Assembly (NCBI GenBank): GCA_002069025.1
Contig: MWBK01000173.1
Coordinates: forward strand, 1-5,536
Length of the DNA: 5,536 nucleotides
Reading direction: 5' to 3'
Source: Bacteroidetes bacterium ADurb.Bin302
GTDB lineage: Bacteria; Bacteroidota; Bacteroidia; Bacteroidales; Paludibacteraceae
Below the pieces are notes generated by a model, which saw nothing but the letters and a program-made list of their open reading frames with translations, searched no databases and had not been told where the DNA came from. A program made the position numbers and the translations under genes. Shown piece by piece: positions 4,857-5,536 of this stretch. Position 1 is the first letter of the stretch, and each line of letters begins with the position of its first letter.

Positions 4857-5536
4857 TATTCTATCGTTTGATATTGAGGAGTGGTTTACTTACGAAAACC
4901 TATCTGTTGATAAAGAAAGTGAGAAGAGACTGGAAATTTATCTTGACTTGTTCCTTGAACTATTTGATGAGAAAAATATTACTGCAACCTTCTTTGTGCT
5001 GGGGTCAATTGCGCGTTCACATCCACATGTCATCAAAAAAATTGTGAGCGGAAGACACGAGGTGGCTTGTCATTCAGATGAACATAAGTGGCTTACCGAT
5101 TTCTCCCCTGATCAGTTTGAAGAGGATACAAAGAGAGCTATTTCATCAATAGAAAATGTAACAGGAAAGAAAGTTAAGTCTTATCGTGCACCTGCATTTT
5201 CGATCACTCCTTCCAACAAATGGGCATTCGAAATCCTGAAACAATATGGTATTGAATATGATTGTTCCATATTTCCGGCAGGTCGTGATTTCGGTGGGTT
5301 TGATAATTACGAAAAAGATGTACCTTCAATCGTAAGTTACAACGGTATTGAAATGAAAGAACTGCCAATGGGTATAGCCACTATTCTGAATAAGAAGATA
5401 GCCTATTCCGGAGGGGGGTATTTCAGGTTGTTACCATATAGAACCATCAAAAAAATCATCTCTTCAAGAGATTACAACATGACCTATTTTCATCTCAGGG
5501 ATTTTGATGTGCAACAAAAAAGAAAGATGAACCTGA
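4849..5536 (+). CDS. Polysaccharide deacetylase (NodB/CE4 type, XrtA/PEP-CTERM-associated subgroup), 5' part
   Basis: The frame opens at ATG 4849, overlaps the glycosyltransferase stop by 8 bp and stays open to the right edge (229 residues seen, C-terminus missing). The NodB-fold motifs are present: SFDIEEWF (6-13), which stands for the TFDD metal/base motif with Asp8 as the probable catalytic base; ATFFVLG (46-52); HSDEH (75-79), matching the metal-binding H(S/T)xxH motif; and YRAPAFS (112-118). The FDxEEW variant and the later YSGGGYFRLLPY (about 190-201) are typical of the deacetylase subgroup carrying a DUF3473-like C-terminal part. The start is well supported because the first motif begins at residue 6, which also leaves no room for a signal peptide, so the enzyme is probably cytoplasmic. 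It would remove N- or O-acetyl groups from a sugar of the repeat unit or its lipid-linked precursor. Overlap with the GT4 gene implies co-translation. The substrate is not known. Confidence 0.88.
   Translation, partial: MVNILSFDIEEWFTYENLSVDKESEKRLEIYLDLFLELFDEKNITATFFVLGSIARSHPHVIKKIVSGRHEVACHSDEHKWLTDFSPDQFEEDTKRAISSIENVTGKKVKSYRAPAFSITPSNKWAFEILKQYGIEYDCSIFPAGRDFGGFDNYEKDVPSIVSYNGIEMKELPMGIATILNKKIAYSGGGYFRLLPYRTIKKIISSRDYNMTYFHLRDFDVQQKRKMNL

Overview
The window looks like part of a surface-polysaccharide (capsule or O-antigen type) biosynthesis locus, probably from a Bacteroidetes bacterium of the Bacteroides/Parabacteroides kind. This rests on the gene content, tightly packed same-strand genes, start codons mostly without clear Shine-Dalgarno sequences, and a low-GC accessory block beside genes of more ordinary composition. 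The phylum is inferred from the style of the sequence and has not been proved.

All genes lie on the + strand. Positions 1-403 hold the 3' end of a UDP-GlcNAc 2-epimerase family gene (WecB/FnlC type, most like the L-FucNAc-pathway FnlC/Cap5G branch). Positions 465-3629 hold a tight four-gene block: an acyl carrier protein, a compact stand-alone adenylating ligase, an SDR reductase of the FabG kind and a GNAT-fold acyltransferase. The last three junctions are 3 bp apart, 7 bp apart and overlapping by 1 bp. A GT4 glycosyltransferase of the WbuB-like type follows at 3666-4856. A NodB-type polysaccharide deacetylase overlaps its end by 8 bp and runs off the right edge (4849-5536).

The four-gene block reads as one biochemical module. 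The ligase would activate a carboxylic acid and load it onto the carrier protein. The reductase would reduce a keto group on the tethered acyl chain. The GNAT protein would transfer the acyl group to a sugar, most simply to an amino group. This resembles in outline the carrier protein/ligase/reductase/transferase set proposed for tetronate N-acylation of perosamine in Vibrio cholerae O1 (rfbK-O). No ketosynthase or phosphopantetheinyl transferase is visible. Acyl group and acceptor cannot be read from the sequence.

The block appears inserted. Sampled lines within it have as little as 18% G+C, against 48% in the epimerase and 40% in sampled lines of the GT4 and deacetylase genes. It separates an FnlC-like gene from a WbuB-like gene, a pair that is adjacent in known L-FucNAc loci. 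An exact 12-bp direct repeat (400-411 and 3621-3632) lies at its two ends, and a 19-codon open frame that may be a gene stub sits at the left junction. Separately, a perfect 14-bp inverted repeat lies inside the GT4 coding sequence (4234-4271).
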